Below, in pieces: positions 52,604 through 63,229 of a DNA stretch of 64,000 nt. This DNA is from Immersiella caudata (taxonomy: Eukaryota > Ascomycota > Sordariomycetes > Sordariales > Lasiosphaeriaceae): contig JAULSU010000007.1 in the NCBI GenBank assembly GCA_030512335.1, positions 124,001-188,000 on the forward strand. The letters run 5' to 3'. Position numbers and translations under genes: made by a program. The notes beneath the pieces were generated by a model. The model was given only the letters and a program-made list of their open reading frames with translations. It was not told the origin of the DNA and ran no database searches. Position 1 is the stretch's first letter, and every line of letters starts with the position of its first letter.

Positions 52604-53772
52604 ATGAAGATGGATGCCTGCCAAAATGCGGCGAATCCGGATATTGGCGGGATAGGGGTGAGTCTAACTTCAATTCTCTCTTATTTTTAAAATAACATTA
52701 TACCCATAGCTAACGCTTCGGGCGCGCTTAGGTTAATATCGCCGTTATCGCACAGTCTTCAGCTTCCATCATACTCTGTGCCACATACATCTGCATTCAT
52801 GGGCCGCATCGCAACACGGGGTACGGATCGAAGAGGTGGCTCTTTGCCTTGAACGGCGCCATCTTCAAGACCATGATATCCATGACCAACGCGATGACCG
52901 TCCTCGCCCTGGGGCTTGTCATCGGCCTAGCCCTGAACAAGACATCGATGTATCACACTGCATTAGTCGGACTACAGATGACCATTATGACGTACTCGGT
53001 GTTCCTGACGCACTACTTGGTGTGGCGGACGCGGAACTGGTTTCCCAAGCTTGAGAATGGTAAGCGATATTCCACGACACCTCCCGGGCTAGGGAACTGC
53101 TGATGATGTATCGTAGACATCATTGACTATCGCTACTTCGGCATATCTAAGCGCCAGTTCTTTTGGCAGCGATCAGCCTACCTTGTGGTCCTCCTAGGCG
53201 CCTGGATTGGCTCTATTGTGCTCACGTTCACACCGGCTTCCACGCGGTTCTGTGATTCCGGACCCCGGCTAAGCCGCAGCAAACCGTCCTGGGTAGACGA
53301 AACAAAGTACGGCTCACTCATCCTGCTTCTTGCGATTGTGATCCTCTCAGCATACCTGGAGGGCTTACGCTTCCTGAAACGTCATGGAAATAGCCAACGG
53401 CCATTCGGTGACGAGACGTTTGGGGAGGCTGCTACACGCTGGAGGAGAAGGTGGGCATGTTATGGACTTGGGAGGCTGTCCAAGGTCCTCCAGTATACTT
53501 GGCCTCTATCTGCCATAGTTGCCTGTGGGGTGTATACATGGATTCTCTTCGAGGCCCGGCGCGAGTTCTCAACCTCCTTTGGGTCGGACGATGATCAATG
53601 GGGCGTCGGCCAGATTCTTGCCCTTGTCTTGTTCATTAACCCGTTTGTCGACTTTTTTTTTTCCGTTTGGCAAGTGAACTCTGAGTAAGTTGCTCCTCTT
53701 CAGCGTTTTATAAGGTGACTTCCTTAAAACTAACCTGAACATAATAGGATAAACCATACTGGGCTTTCTTAG
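52604..53772 (+). CDS. Multi-pass membrane protein, unknown family
   Basis: Exons 52604-52657, 52732-53059, 53117-53684 and 53748-53772 give 324 residues; if the last intron is not used the protein ends at 53687. About seven hydrophobic segments occur: VIAQSSASIILCATYICI, AMTVLALGLVIGLAL, MTIMTYSVFLTHYLV, AYLVVLLGAWIGSIVLTF, YGSLILLLAIVILSAYL, PLSAIVACGVYTWILF and ILALVLFINPFVDFFF. Loops hold basic WRRRWACYG and acidic GSDDDQW patches. The topology recalls 7-TM fungal proteins, but no rhodopsin lysine or PTH11 cysteine domain is visible. Confidence 0.65.
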
Positions 53773-53829
53773 GATGGTTAAGGGAGGCTGCTGCTCAGGG
53801 GCACCCACACTCATTCAGCTTTAGGGGCC

Positions 53830-54592
53830 TATTATGCTATGGCCCTACGTAAGAGAAAAGGCCATCATGGAGATGGAGGATGCTTTACAGACTACCGCTT
53901 GCAGGCAACAGTTATCTTCTGCTTAGACACTTTAGCGCTGCCATGCCAGCGGCTAACATCAAGGGTGACACTGGGGGCGTATTCCCAAACCCATCATCAC
54001 CAACATAGCCTAAGCAATACGTAAACCTCAGCTTGGAGTCATCTAAACCACACTTAAACAAAACCCCTTATAAGTAAGATTCCGTGCCTGAGTTTCCATT
54101 CCTGGTGGTTACCGCCCCTCCTTCTTTCAAAACTGGAAGATCACTTCACTCATACACATTCGGGATCTTTTGGTTGCCTAATTACATCCTCGTCCACGTC
54201 GGCCTTGTCCTGAGACAGAGTATCTACGTGCTCTTTGGCAAGTCGGCAGGCGACATGTACAGCCGCGGTGGCTTCGGGGCCATGAGCGACAAGTGGAATG
54301 GACCGCTAGGGAACCCTTGGGCCTTCTCGCCGAATCCGAACGCGCCGTTTGATCAGGACTTCTACTTGATTCTGAATGTTGCTGTGGGAGGGGCGAGTGG
54401 ATACTTCCCGTGAGTGCTCTCTTTCTGGTAGCGACGGGAATCTTTTCGGACGCGGTTTCAATGACTGAGTTCAGGTTGACGGAAAACCTTGGGCGGACAA
54501 GGTTTAACGGCTGTGCAAAGGCGTTTTTGCAGTCGAGGAATAGCTGGGAAAGCGAACCTGGGAACAGGGCGACGCGAGCGGCAGGACGGTGA
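53830..54592 (+). pseudogene. Relic of a GH16 (laminarinase-type) beta-glucanase
   Basis: The clear part (54084-54412) reads the C-terminal half of a GH16 domain: LHSYTFGIFWLPNYI, then RGGFGAM, NPWAFSPNPNAPFDQDFYL and ILNVAVGGASGYFP. After a GTGAGT..TTCAG intron come DGKPW and, in another frame, AFLQSRNSWES, matching the end of the fold. Upstream (53830-53990) only short pieces remain, such as a HWG-like stretch, with stops. The catalytic E-x-D-x2-E region is not readable. Intact relatives cleave beta-1,3-glucans outside the cell. Confidence 0.6.
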
Positions 54593-54719
54593 AGAAGGTA
54601 ACCATGTTGAAAACGTGTTGATGGCATAATGAACGACGGCCCGTCCTCCCTTATCCATCAAAATACAACCCCCCCCCCAACTCCAACCCGGATTAGAAAA
54701 CCCTCAGCCATACCTTCTG

Positions 54720-55464
54720 TCAAAAAAACTGAGGAATATATCCCGTCCACTCAACCTTCTCATAAACACTTACCGGCATGGCAGTGAAGCAGTAAAAAGT
54801 AAGACAAAGGATAATATGCCAAGCAACCACATAAACACCAAGTCTCCTGTACCCGACTGTGAAAAAGATATATAATACCGTTATGGAGATCCAGTTGATC
54901 TTATGATCAATGACCAAGCCCGGACAGAACGCAAGAAATATGTAAATCAACGGCAGGAACGACACGCCAAATGCTACTACCATCAAGGTTCTCCACAGAA
55001 TCTGTATCAGGTAAGACGGAAATTCCCAGTTCCATACGGCAACTTAAACAGCAGAGAAGGCCATACCGCTGAGGTACAAAGCCAATGACGGGATTTCATT
55101 AGCGACTTTACCTCCCACCATCAGCTCGTGCTTAACGACGGATAAACAAAAGCACCCCAGGTTAGATCGGAGATATGCTACCACTTATAATAACGGTACC
55201 GGCGCTCTCTAAATATCATTAGCTCTAGGTGGCTGTATACCCGTTCAGTGCGTCTACTGGTTCTTCTCTGCCGGGCGGCGGCATGGCGGTAATTGCGGCA
55301 TCTTCTGGCTTACGCACCCAAACCATGACCAATCTCTGCTCGATACCGAATAGCTTATTCCACCAGAAGAAGTACACAACGAGGGCGCAGACAATAAATG
55401 CCATAGTGGCCAGCTCTAATTCGGTGATGTCATAGCCATAATAAACTCGTGCGATACTAGACAC
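54720..55464 (-). pseudogene. Relic of a fungal multi-pass membrane protein
   Basis: Minus-strand pieces in order match a common fungal membrane-protein family: ITELELATMAFIVCALVVYF, FWWNK, then EIPSLALYLSGMAFSAV, a TAA stop, VAVWNWEFPSYLIQILWRT, and finally TAMPVSVYEKVEWTGYIPQFF. Family members have about six helices and unknown function. The TAA in place of a histidine or glutamine codon and a stop after NGYTAT split the gene. It is AT-richer than its neighbours, which fits C-to-T decay. Confidence 0.6.
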
Positions 55465-55762
55465 GGAGCAGGGTTTTTATGCGGAGGCAGACGAGGCTCT
55501 GAAAATGAGATTTTCGCCCCCAGACGCCATGCTTTTGAGTAGCCCCTGCATCTCGACGCGTCATGGCGATTTGCCCTCACTGGTCAAAATAAGTGACGTG
55601 AAACTTTTCCTTTCTTGGGGGAGGGGATGGCATCTTGTGGCGAAATATCGAGATTCTGTTTGAAAGGAGGTTGAGACTTTGGTTCGAGAAGCTGTCTCTG
55701 AGAAGTGACACCCCCTTCTGACACTAACCGGAACTCTCGCCCCTGATCCCTTACGTTTCCAT

Positions 55763-57424
55763 CTACTCCTCAAACCCCTCCACACTCTCAAGCAACCCAG
55801 CATCCCCATGACCCTCATAAACATCCCTCTCTTTCAACCCCCTAATCAACCTAGCATGCTTCTCAGTCCTCGGCCTAATCTCAAACTCAAATTCCTCCAA
55901 GTACGCCAGAATGCCCGGCTTCATCTCCGCCTGCACTTCGACTTCACTCCCACCTTCCCTCTTTGCCTTGACAAATTCCAACACCGCCAGCGACTGCACA
56001 ATGTTGATATACAAACCCGAATCGGCAAAGAAACGCCCGGGACATCGTCTCCGGCCGTAACCAAAGGCCTCCGTCCCTGGATCCGGCTCGTTGCGAGGGG
56101 GAAGGAAGCGTTCCGGATCAAAGGATTCCGGGTCGGGGTAGACCTCCGGATCGTGAAGAAACCACCACACTGCAGGGAGGATGTATGCGCCCTTCGGGAT
56201 GTGGTAGCTGTTTACTTGGATATCATCAGTGGCCACGTGCGGGAAACCCATGGGCGCGATGGGCCACCACCGCTGAGCTTCCTTGACGAGGGCGTTGGTA
56301 TAAGGTAGATTCTCCCTGTCGGCAAAAGTGGGTAGGCGGTCGGTACCGATGACACGATCGATCTCGGCTTGGGCTTTGCGCTGTACATCGGAATGCTTCA
56401 CCATGGCTAGGGTGAAAGCGGTGAGGGTGATGGTCGTCGTGTCAGCTGCTGCGCCGTAGAGACTTGCCGCGGTCCAGATCACAGCTTCCTCGTCCTCTCC
56501 GTGCGGTGTGGCGCGCTTCTCCTGTTCCATTTGTTGGATGAGCTTCGACACATAGCAAGAACGGTGCGCATTGGCGGCCATCTGCCGCTGAACAAAGCGG
56601 TAGGGAATGTGCGCTGATGCCTGGATGGACTTGCGCCACTGGCGGGCGGCCTTCTTAAAGTCGGTGCCGGGGAAGCCCTCGGGGAGGTGTTGGAGGGCGG
56701 GAATCATGTCGACGGCCCATGCCATTGGTGCGGCGGCGAGGGAGAACTCGGACATCATCTTTTCGGTCAAGGCGACGAGAGGGTCGGGTTTGTGACGTTC
56801 GACGTGGTAACCGTAGGCCATGTTCAAGACGGTGGCGGCGGTAGTGCTTTATACCCCCATCAGTTGGCTGGTAAGGTGAAGAAAAAGGGGTACCCACGTC
56901 TTGCAATGCTGCAACCACCGTCCCGGCTCCTCCAGGGTTCGCACAAGCTGCCGTCCCACCTCCACCTCCTGAACGCCTCGAAACTGGGCTGAAGACAGTG
57001 CAGTGCCAAGCTCTTGATGCAGATACTTGCGATAGCGACGAAACGTGGGACCGTAACTCTGGCAAACGACAATAGCCTCGTAGCCGCACAGCTTGTTCGC
57101 CATGACCATCTCGGGCCGTTCCGAAGACTTGGCCGAATTCCTCTCTAGTAGCTCATGCGCGATGTCCCTGTCGTGGACAATTACGAGCGTCATGCCCATT
57201 GCCGTTACGGAGCTGATGCCGCCGTACACATTCTTGTGTGTCAACCAATGCTGGTATTCCGGCCTGCCGCTGGGAGGGAAGTCCCGGATGTTTCCCAAAA
57301 GGGGGAGTGGCTTGGGCCCTGGAGGTAACTTGCGTCTCTCTTCTCGGACGAGACGTCGGTAGAGGAGACAGCCAAGGATAGCCAAAATGGCCCAGAGCGC
57401 GGTCGGTGAGGCTTCAAAGGCCAT
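55763..57424 (-). CDS. Cytochrome P450 (OrdA/CYP64-like group)
   Basis: Exons 57424-56898 and 56847-side acceptor to 55763 (56846-55763) give 536 residues; the 51-nt intron joins HCKT to TTAATVLNMAYGY. The anchor is LWAILAILGCLLYRRL, the proline hinge is LPPGPKPLPLLGN, the I-helix is YGAAADTTT, ExxR is KEAQRWWPI and the heme loop is FGYGRRRCPGRFF. All elements are present. The group includes O-methylsterigmatocystin oxidoreductase-like enzymes and many P450s of unknown role. It lies on the same strand as the alcohol dehydrogenase and the Zn2Cys6 regulator just downstream in the window, a plausible small oxidative gene set. Confidence 0.92.
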
Positions 57425-57705
57425 GCTGGGCCAGCAGGGTTGAGAACCTAAAAGTTAGATCCCTGTCGCGATAAAGTGTTAAGAGCCCAAGAGTAAGAGG
57501 GTAAAAAGGTGAATACTTGTCACAATGGACTTGTCAATGATGATTCACGCTGGTATGCAGGCTACGTCACGCGAGGGGTAACTGAACCGAGATCCAAGCT
57601 TTTACTTGCCGATCATCCGACCAGCCGTCCGTCGGTAACACAAGATGCATCCCACGACCGTCTATTTGCTCACGAACCCCAAATCCCGTCTCATTTTTCC
57701 CTCAC

Positions 57706-58722
57706 TCAAACAACCAAAACCCCCCTATACCTCATCCTCCCCTCCCTCAACTTCTGCATCGCCTCCTCCACCCCCGCCTTCGTCATCGGAAACGTCTCAA
57801 CAATCGGCTTAATTCCCTGCTTCTCCGCAAACCTCAACATCGCCCTAATGCTCGCCGCCGGCCCAATTGCCGTCCCGATAACCCTCAGGTTACCCAAAAC
57901 CAGATCCAACGGCGACATCTTCAGATTCTCCGCGCTAATCGTCATGGGGAAGATCAGCGCGCCCTGGGCCAGGACGGGGAAGTACAACGCCATATCAGGC
58001 GCTACGTTCGCCGTGATCAGCAGTGCGTTGACTTTCTCGATGCCTTCAAGGGGTTTGCCGGAGGAGGTGACGTAGAACTCGGATGCGCCTAGTTCGATAG
58101 CCTGCTGCCGCTTGCTCTCGGTGCCGGAGAAGACGACGACTTCCATTCCCATCTTTGCAGCGAACTGAATAGCGAGGTGGCCGAGCCCACCAACACCTAG
58201 GACACCAACGCGAGACCCAGCCTTGAGGCCAAAGTCAGCGAGGGGGTGCCACACCGTAGCGCCGCCGCACATTAACGGACCGGCGTGCTCGGAGGCGATC
58301 TCATCGGGGATTTTGAACAGCGCTGAGATATCCCACGCGACGGCCGTACCGAAACATCCCTGGTCGATATCGGCGGTGCCAAACTCCGTCTTGTTGGCGC
58401 ACTGGTTTTGATTGCCGCGCAGGCAAGCGTCGCAGTAGCCGCAGAACTTGTGGAACCAGCCCATGCCAACGCGGTCGCCGACGCGGAACTCGGAGAGGGC
58501 GTGGACCATGGATCCGACCTCGGTGATGATGCCGACGCCTTCGTGGCCTAGGCCTTGGTCGGCGTGAAGGTAGTGTTCATCTGTGCCGCAGACGCCGCAG
58601 TGGGTGATTTTGACGATGACTTCGGTTGGCCCAGGGTCCCGATGGCCTGTGGCTTCGACGATGGCGCCGGTGCCGGAGCCTTTGAAGACGGTGAAGTCAA
58701 CTCCCACTGGTCCTCCTCCCAT
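57706..58722 (-). CDS. Zinc-dependent MDR alcohol dehydrogenase
   Basis: 338 residues from MGGGPVGVDF, single exon; the frame is open upstream but without family content. Catalytic zinc ligands lie in HCGVCGTDEHY and GLGHEGVG; the structural zinc loop is GYCDACLRGNQNQC. The NAD(P) Rossmann loop is VLGVGGLGHLAIQFA. It oxidises alcohols or reduces aldehydes, similar to ADH6 or cinnamyl-alcohol-type dehydrogenases. The first zinc region is a little short (TDEHYLHADQGLGHE), but all ligands are present. It sits between a P450 and a Zn2Cys6 regulator on the same strand. Confidence 0.9.
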   Translation of the reverse strand: MGGGPVGVDFTVFKGSGTGAIVEATGHRDPGPTEVIVKITHCGVCGTDEHYLHADQGLGHEGVGIITEVGSMVHALSEFRVGDRVGMGWFHKFCGYCDACLRGNQNQCANKTEFGTADIDQGCFGTAVAWDISALFKIPDEIASEHAGPLMCGGATVWHPLADFGLKAGSRVGVLGVGGLGHLAIQFAAKMGMEVVVFSGTESKRQQAIELGASEFYVTSSGKPLEGIEKVNALLITANVAPDMALYFPVLAQGALIFPMTISAENLKMSPLDLVLGNLRVIGTAIGPAASIRAMLRFAEKQGIKPIVETFPMTKAGVEEAMQKLREGRMRYRGVLVV

Positions 58723-59120
58723 TTTGATGAGAATTTCCGAAAAAAAAATAAAAAAATAAAATAAAATAAAAAAGAGGCGCAGGGGGATGGTAAGGTAGAG
58801 CAGCGGTGCCAGGAGGTGTGGTGAGAGGAGATGTCTAAAGTCGATGGCGGATGAAGAACTGGACGACTTGAGGCGGAGCAGTTCGAAATTTATATGCTTC
58901 GATGTTGCTTCGACGTTCGATATCGGCATTCGGGGTTGATATTATCGGCCATGGTTGATATGTCACCAATGGGCCAAGAATAGGCCAAGAATGGGCGTAG
59001 TCATCTAAATGTCCCCTAGATCCCACATTGTTTACTCATCAAGGTCCGGGGAAAATGCTCCTCCGCTCGGCGCCTCAGACTCTTGGCCGTCGGACCCACT
59101 TCTGCCCGTCGTCGTCCCAC
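58723..59120. other. Intergenic, A-rich promoter of the alcohol dehydrogenase
   Basis: 58738-58775 is an A-rich stretch just upstream of the dehydrogenase ATG. No gene seen. Confidence 0.6.
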
Positions 59121-60335
59121 TCATGCCCGGATTGGCTCCACTTCTTCCCGCGCGCGAGGGAAATCTTTTTCTTTTTCTTCTTCTTTTTCTTCTTCTTTTT
59201 CTTCTTCTTCTTCTTCACACTTGAGAAACGGCACCTCCCCAGCTGCCTTGCAAACCGCCTCCTCAAAGACCTCGAGATCAATTTGCCCAGCCATGGCCAA
59301 GCCAGATGTAAAAGAGCCGACGGTTATCGTGTCATCCTTCTCTGCTGTCTCCCGGGACGAACCCTGCCACTCGTCGTAGAATTCTCGCGAATACCAGGCC
59401 CTTGTCGACCGTGTCGATAGGGGCAGCATGGCCAACGCCTCCGATTCCACGCAATGACCGTACCGGAAAGCCGAGTAGACCGTGTACAGCTTGAAAGCCA
59501 TGAACACGGTGCGCCGGATGCTCTCGGCGAGGACCCACTTCTCCCATGTCTGTGGTTCCATCTCGTCGTCCGCCGCGTCGGATTTGGTACCGGCATGGGA
59601 GTCAACAGAACGGAGCAATCGCAGCGCTTGTGCACGCACGGCGTAAGCCTGCCGCTCCGAGACGATGCGCTGTTCGACCCCGCCGTGAAAGAGCCGGATG
59701 ATTTGGTATAGGACCATGGCTTGCAGACGGGCGAGATCTTGGACAATATGCGTATTGCCGGTATCGCTGCCTTGGGTGGGGGAGTGGGTACCACTCCTAT
59801 GGGTAAGGGTAGGTGAGTGGACCGCGAGGAGTCCGTTTACTTGGGCGTCGACGGCTTGGAAAAGAATGGCCCGGTTGTTCTCGTTCATCGATGCACATCC
59901 CGCGCTGATTCCGAAAGCCGCAAGGAGCGGGCCGGGGACCTTCCCGTCGGGAAACAGAGCCTTGTGGATGAACACGGTCTGGCCCCGACCCGCAAAGGCA
60001 AGCGGAGTATTGCGGAGCAGGCTGAATATCCACGACAGGTGTCCGTATCCCGGAATGGGCGATATGGGCGGGAGACGACCTAGGAGGCCGAGGGTCCTGG
60101 TTGGTACGGTGACGGTGAAAGAACTCGCCCTTCCGAGGGGATCCACTCTAGACCGCATGGCAGTACGGTTAAGGTTGCCATCTTGGCCGGATTCGTGCGA
60201 CTGTCGCCGTCGGGGCGGGTAAGGGTAGATGCAATCCTTGTTCCTGGCCGTGCATCGCCCGCAAACGGGGTACGCGAGGTCGCATTTCCGCCGTTCCCGA
60301 AAGCAGGCGTTGCACGATTGCCGTCGAAGTGACAT
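59121..60335 (-). CDS. Zn2Cys6 transcription factor with Glu-rich tail
   Basis: 404 residues, single exon. The zinc cluster at residues 8-35 is C-x2-C-x6-C-x6-C-x2-C-x6-C (QSCNACFRERRKC). A short linker leads to a regulatory domain with GHLSWIFSLLRNTPLAF, KWVLAESIRRTVFMAFKLY and PLSTRSTRAWYS, typical of regulators in secondary-metabolite or small oxidative clusters. The C-terminus has an E/K run encoded by a GAA/CTT microsatellite at about 59165-59217, which can change length. It is nuclear and probably controls neighbouring oxidative genes; that is inference. Confidence 0.88.
   Translation of the reverse strand: MSLRRQSCNACFRERRKCDLAYPVCGRCTARNKDCIYPYPPRRRQSHESGQDGNLNRTAMRSRVDPLGRASSFTVTVPTRTLGLLGRLPPISPIPGYGHLSWIFSLLRNTPLAFAGRGQTVFIHKALFPDGKVPGPLLAAFGISAGCASMNENNRAILFQAVDAQVNGLLAVHSPTLTHRSGTHSPTQGSDTGNTHIVQDLARLQAMVLYQIIRLFHGGVEQRIVSERQAYAVRAQALRLLRSVDSHAGTKSDAADDEMEPQTWEKWVLAESIRRTVFMAFKLYTVYSAFRYGHCVESEALAMLPLSTRSTRAWYSREFYDEWQGSSRETAEKDDTITVGSFTSGLAMAGQIDLEVFEEAVCKAAGEVPFLKCEEEEEEKEEEKEEEKEKDFPRAREEVEPIRA
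59165..59217 (+). repeat. CTT/TTCTTT microsatellite inside a coding region
   Basis: Imperfect CTT repeats read on the minus strand as GAA/AAG codons, giving the Glu/Lys run of the regulator. Confidence 0.8.
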
Positions 60336-60523
60336 ATCTGCGTCAACGTGATTTGTGATCGTTGATTCGAAAGAAAAGTGGAGGTAGAATGGGAGGTTTC
60401 CCCTTCACCGAATTTTGACGTCGGTGGTGCTGACAAATGCCAGACTTTTAGGATTGGTCGCTCACTCATGCAGTTCGATCGGGGGTTATTAATCACGGGA
60501 TACATTGGTCTTCCCGGCCTTCT

Positions 60524-63229
60524 TCAGCTTCTGCCACGGAGCATTCTCGCAAGACTTCCAGATGCCCCGTCGCTCGTTATGGTGCGAGTCTTGTAATTGA
60601 CACCCCGTCCCGATGCACCGCTGAGACCCAGTAGCACGCTGCCAATGCTGTTCCAACTTGTTTTTCCGAGCACCGCGGATGGAAGATCGATGGACAGTTT
60701 GCTCATGGCTGATTGCAAATCAACTGTTTTAGCTGCGTGGTCCCTCAGCGCTACCATCGATTTTAGGTCTGGAGATTGAAGAGAGTCGGCCAAGGGCGGA
60801 AAGAGAGCCTCCTGGGGTCGTTGGGATGCCGTTTTTGGTGTTGGGTCCGAGTGATGGTTTAGACCGTCGTAATCCTGGAACAACAGATCCAGTGGCGCCA
60901 TAACCTCCATGGAAGCATCGGCGGGCGGAAAGAGAGCCTCCTGGGGTCGTTGGGATGCCGTTTTTGGTGTTGGGTCCGAGTGATGGTTTAGACCGTCGTA
61001 ATCCTGGAACAACAGATCCAGTGGCGCCATAGCCTCCATGGAAGCATCGGCGTCGCACTCTGCAATGCTGTCATCATTGACCGTCGCTGGGCCTGTGCAA
61101 GGGGCGGAAGCGTGCGCTACGGAGCCAGCACCAAGACGAAGCCCTTTCGGATCGGAGGACGGCGCATTTCGCCGAGCAAAACTGACCCCCTTTGCGCCAG
61201 GAGTCAAGCACAACACGGCGCACTCCCCTCGGCCTGCTCCTGGGGTGGCTGACGGAATTGAAAATGGCTCGGCGTACCGTTGTTTGGTCTTTTGTTTGGC
61301 TGCAGCGTTGCCACCATGAAGAAAAATGCAAAGGTATTCCCGTGCGTCGTCGCTTTCCACTGAAACTCCGCCAAAATCACCCGACATTGTGCCAGAGAAC
61401 TGAGAAGGGAGGAGCGATAAAGAATGCCCAAGACTCGGTAGAGAAAGGCCAGGCCATTGACTGAGACCCAGTGGGAAAGGGACCATGGGCTCAGGTCCGC
61501 CAAAGCAATCCCGCGCCAGGCGTATTAAGGTATTCCGCCTCGATGCATCCTCTTCGCTGCTCAGGACGGGTTTCCCAACCATTCTCAAGCCCTTTACTCT
61601 TGGCGGGTCGTCTGCCGGAGTGTGCACACGTTCGAGGTCAGCAAAAACAAATGTGAGAAAGAAGCGCTCCGCGAGTTTGTGTGACGGTTCATCGAGCAGA
61701 TTCTGGATCGACTTGCGATGATGCTCCCACACATGCCATCCCGATGCATCGCCATCTCCATGTAGCTGCGCGGTGTTTTGAGTCATAAGTGAAACCGCGA
61801 CTGACAAAAGCTCCGTTGGCGACATGCCCATCCATGTGCGTGACGCTTGGCACCAAAAGGAAGCCATCTTGGCTCCCCTTGCGAGCTCACATCTCAACGC
61901 TTTCCATATTGACACAAAGACCATGCCGCCATCTTCCCAGAATATTGTTGAGCCTGCAGGGCCAGACGGACGGAGCACCGGCGAAAACTCCAGGCCTTCC
62001 ATCCATCTCAGACATGATCGCAAGACATCGGGCCCTAGGTATCCACAATCGCCGATGGATACCCAATTTCTGCAGCGCACACAACATGATGACCACCACG
62101 CTCGCATGCGCTCCAGGTCGACGGATTCCTCAAAGGGTTCCGGTCTCGCATTCATCAACAAGCATTTGAGCTTTTCACACCGTTCATGTTGTCGCGTGTC
62201 CACGCCCTGGAGGGAAAGGAAAGCGTTGCAAGCTACCAGGCCTAGCGACCGGTGTGTTATGCTGGAAGAAGTTTCCACATGTGACTGGTATTCTGCCCTC
62301 AATGATCGGAAGCTCTCTTGGTGCTGATTTGGTTGGATCGATATCTCCTGGTCCAGACTCGGGGGTGATAGAAGCAGTTTCCAGAGTAGTAGGGAGTTGT
62401 AATACACAACGTCAGTGCTGTCATCCGGTGATACGGCATCTTGTATCCAGAGGATCCGCTCTGCTTCGTTGAGATCTTTTCGGGTTACCGCAGAGCGGGC
62501 GCAGCCGATTTTGGCGCTCCTGGAAAGGCTGGCAGCCAAGGAGCAGATCGGCTCAGGGTGACTTCGTGTTCGATCCAAAAGATATGCATATATGTCGAAC
62601 GCATCTTCGTATAGCAGTGAGTGCAGTAGGGATGCCGCTTCAAGCTCCGCGGCCTCGTGGTTGTGACAGTACGTGTTCCGAGCTGTGCGGATTTGGATCT
62701 TTTGCTCGCAGTAGGCACAACTTTCGCCAGCGCCGACTGCCGGGGCTTTCGGGACATCATCCCACCATGGAGCCGGTTCGCAAGGATCGCCGTCCATCTT
62801 CTGTCGTTTGCCAGCGCTGGAGTGAGCTGGGCAAAATTTTAGTTATGACACCGAGAGAAAGCAAGGCTCTCACCGTAGATATTGAGGCCCTCGGACAGCA
62901 AAGAGGTCGCGCCTCTAGCTTCATCCGGCAATGTCTGTTCGTGCGAGCGTTTGTATTTGTATACGCCCCATTTGTTGAGCTGGAGCACATACTGCTTCCG
63001 CCTGGAAGTGATGCTGCAGCATTAGTAAAACGCCTTTGGTTCAGGAGCACGCGGCCACGCACGAAGGAGTGAAGCTATGCTTCGCTCTCATATACTCCAT
63101 CAACTCATCCAGCGTCTTCGACCGGTACAGCGTGCATATGACCTCTTTATGTGTCTCCCAGTTTGAAGTAGAAATTGGCACCGCGCGTGGCACGCTCGGG
63201 CCAGTTTTCCAGACAAACGGTCGCGACAT
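60524..63229 (-). CDS. Clr5-domain protein
   Basis: Exons 63229-63063, 63001-62874 and 62826-60524 give 865 residues. The introns (61 and 47 nt, the first with a TACTAAT branch) restore the Clr5 domain at about residues 24-75: NWETHKEVICTLYRSKTLDE, then MEYMRAKHSFTPSRKQYVLQ and LNKWGVYKYKR. Clr5 marks a large fungal family named from a fission-yeast heterochromatin factor. It is thought to bind DNA or act in gene regulation, often with ankyrin or TPR-like tails. Residues 110-500 are helical with WW and Cys patches. The C-terminus holds a duplicated 43-residue segment (60794-61051). The ATG at 63466 is an alternative start; I chose MSRPFVW, close to the domain. Confidence 0.8.
60794..61051 (-). 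repeat. In-frame direct duplication, 2 x 129 bp
   Basis: Copies 60794-60922 and 60923-61051 differ at one base in my reading (TAACCTCC against TAGCCTCC, Val against Ala). Each encodes 43 residues including PLDLLFQDYDGLNHHSDPTP. The near identity means a very recent event. Confidence 0.9.
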
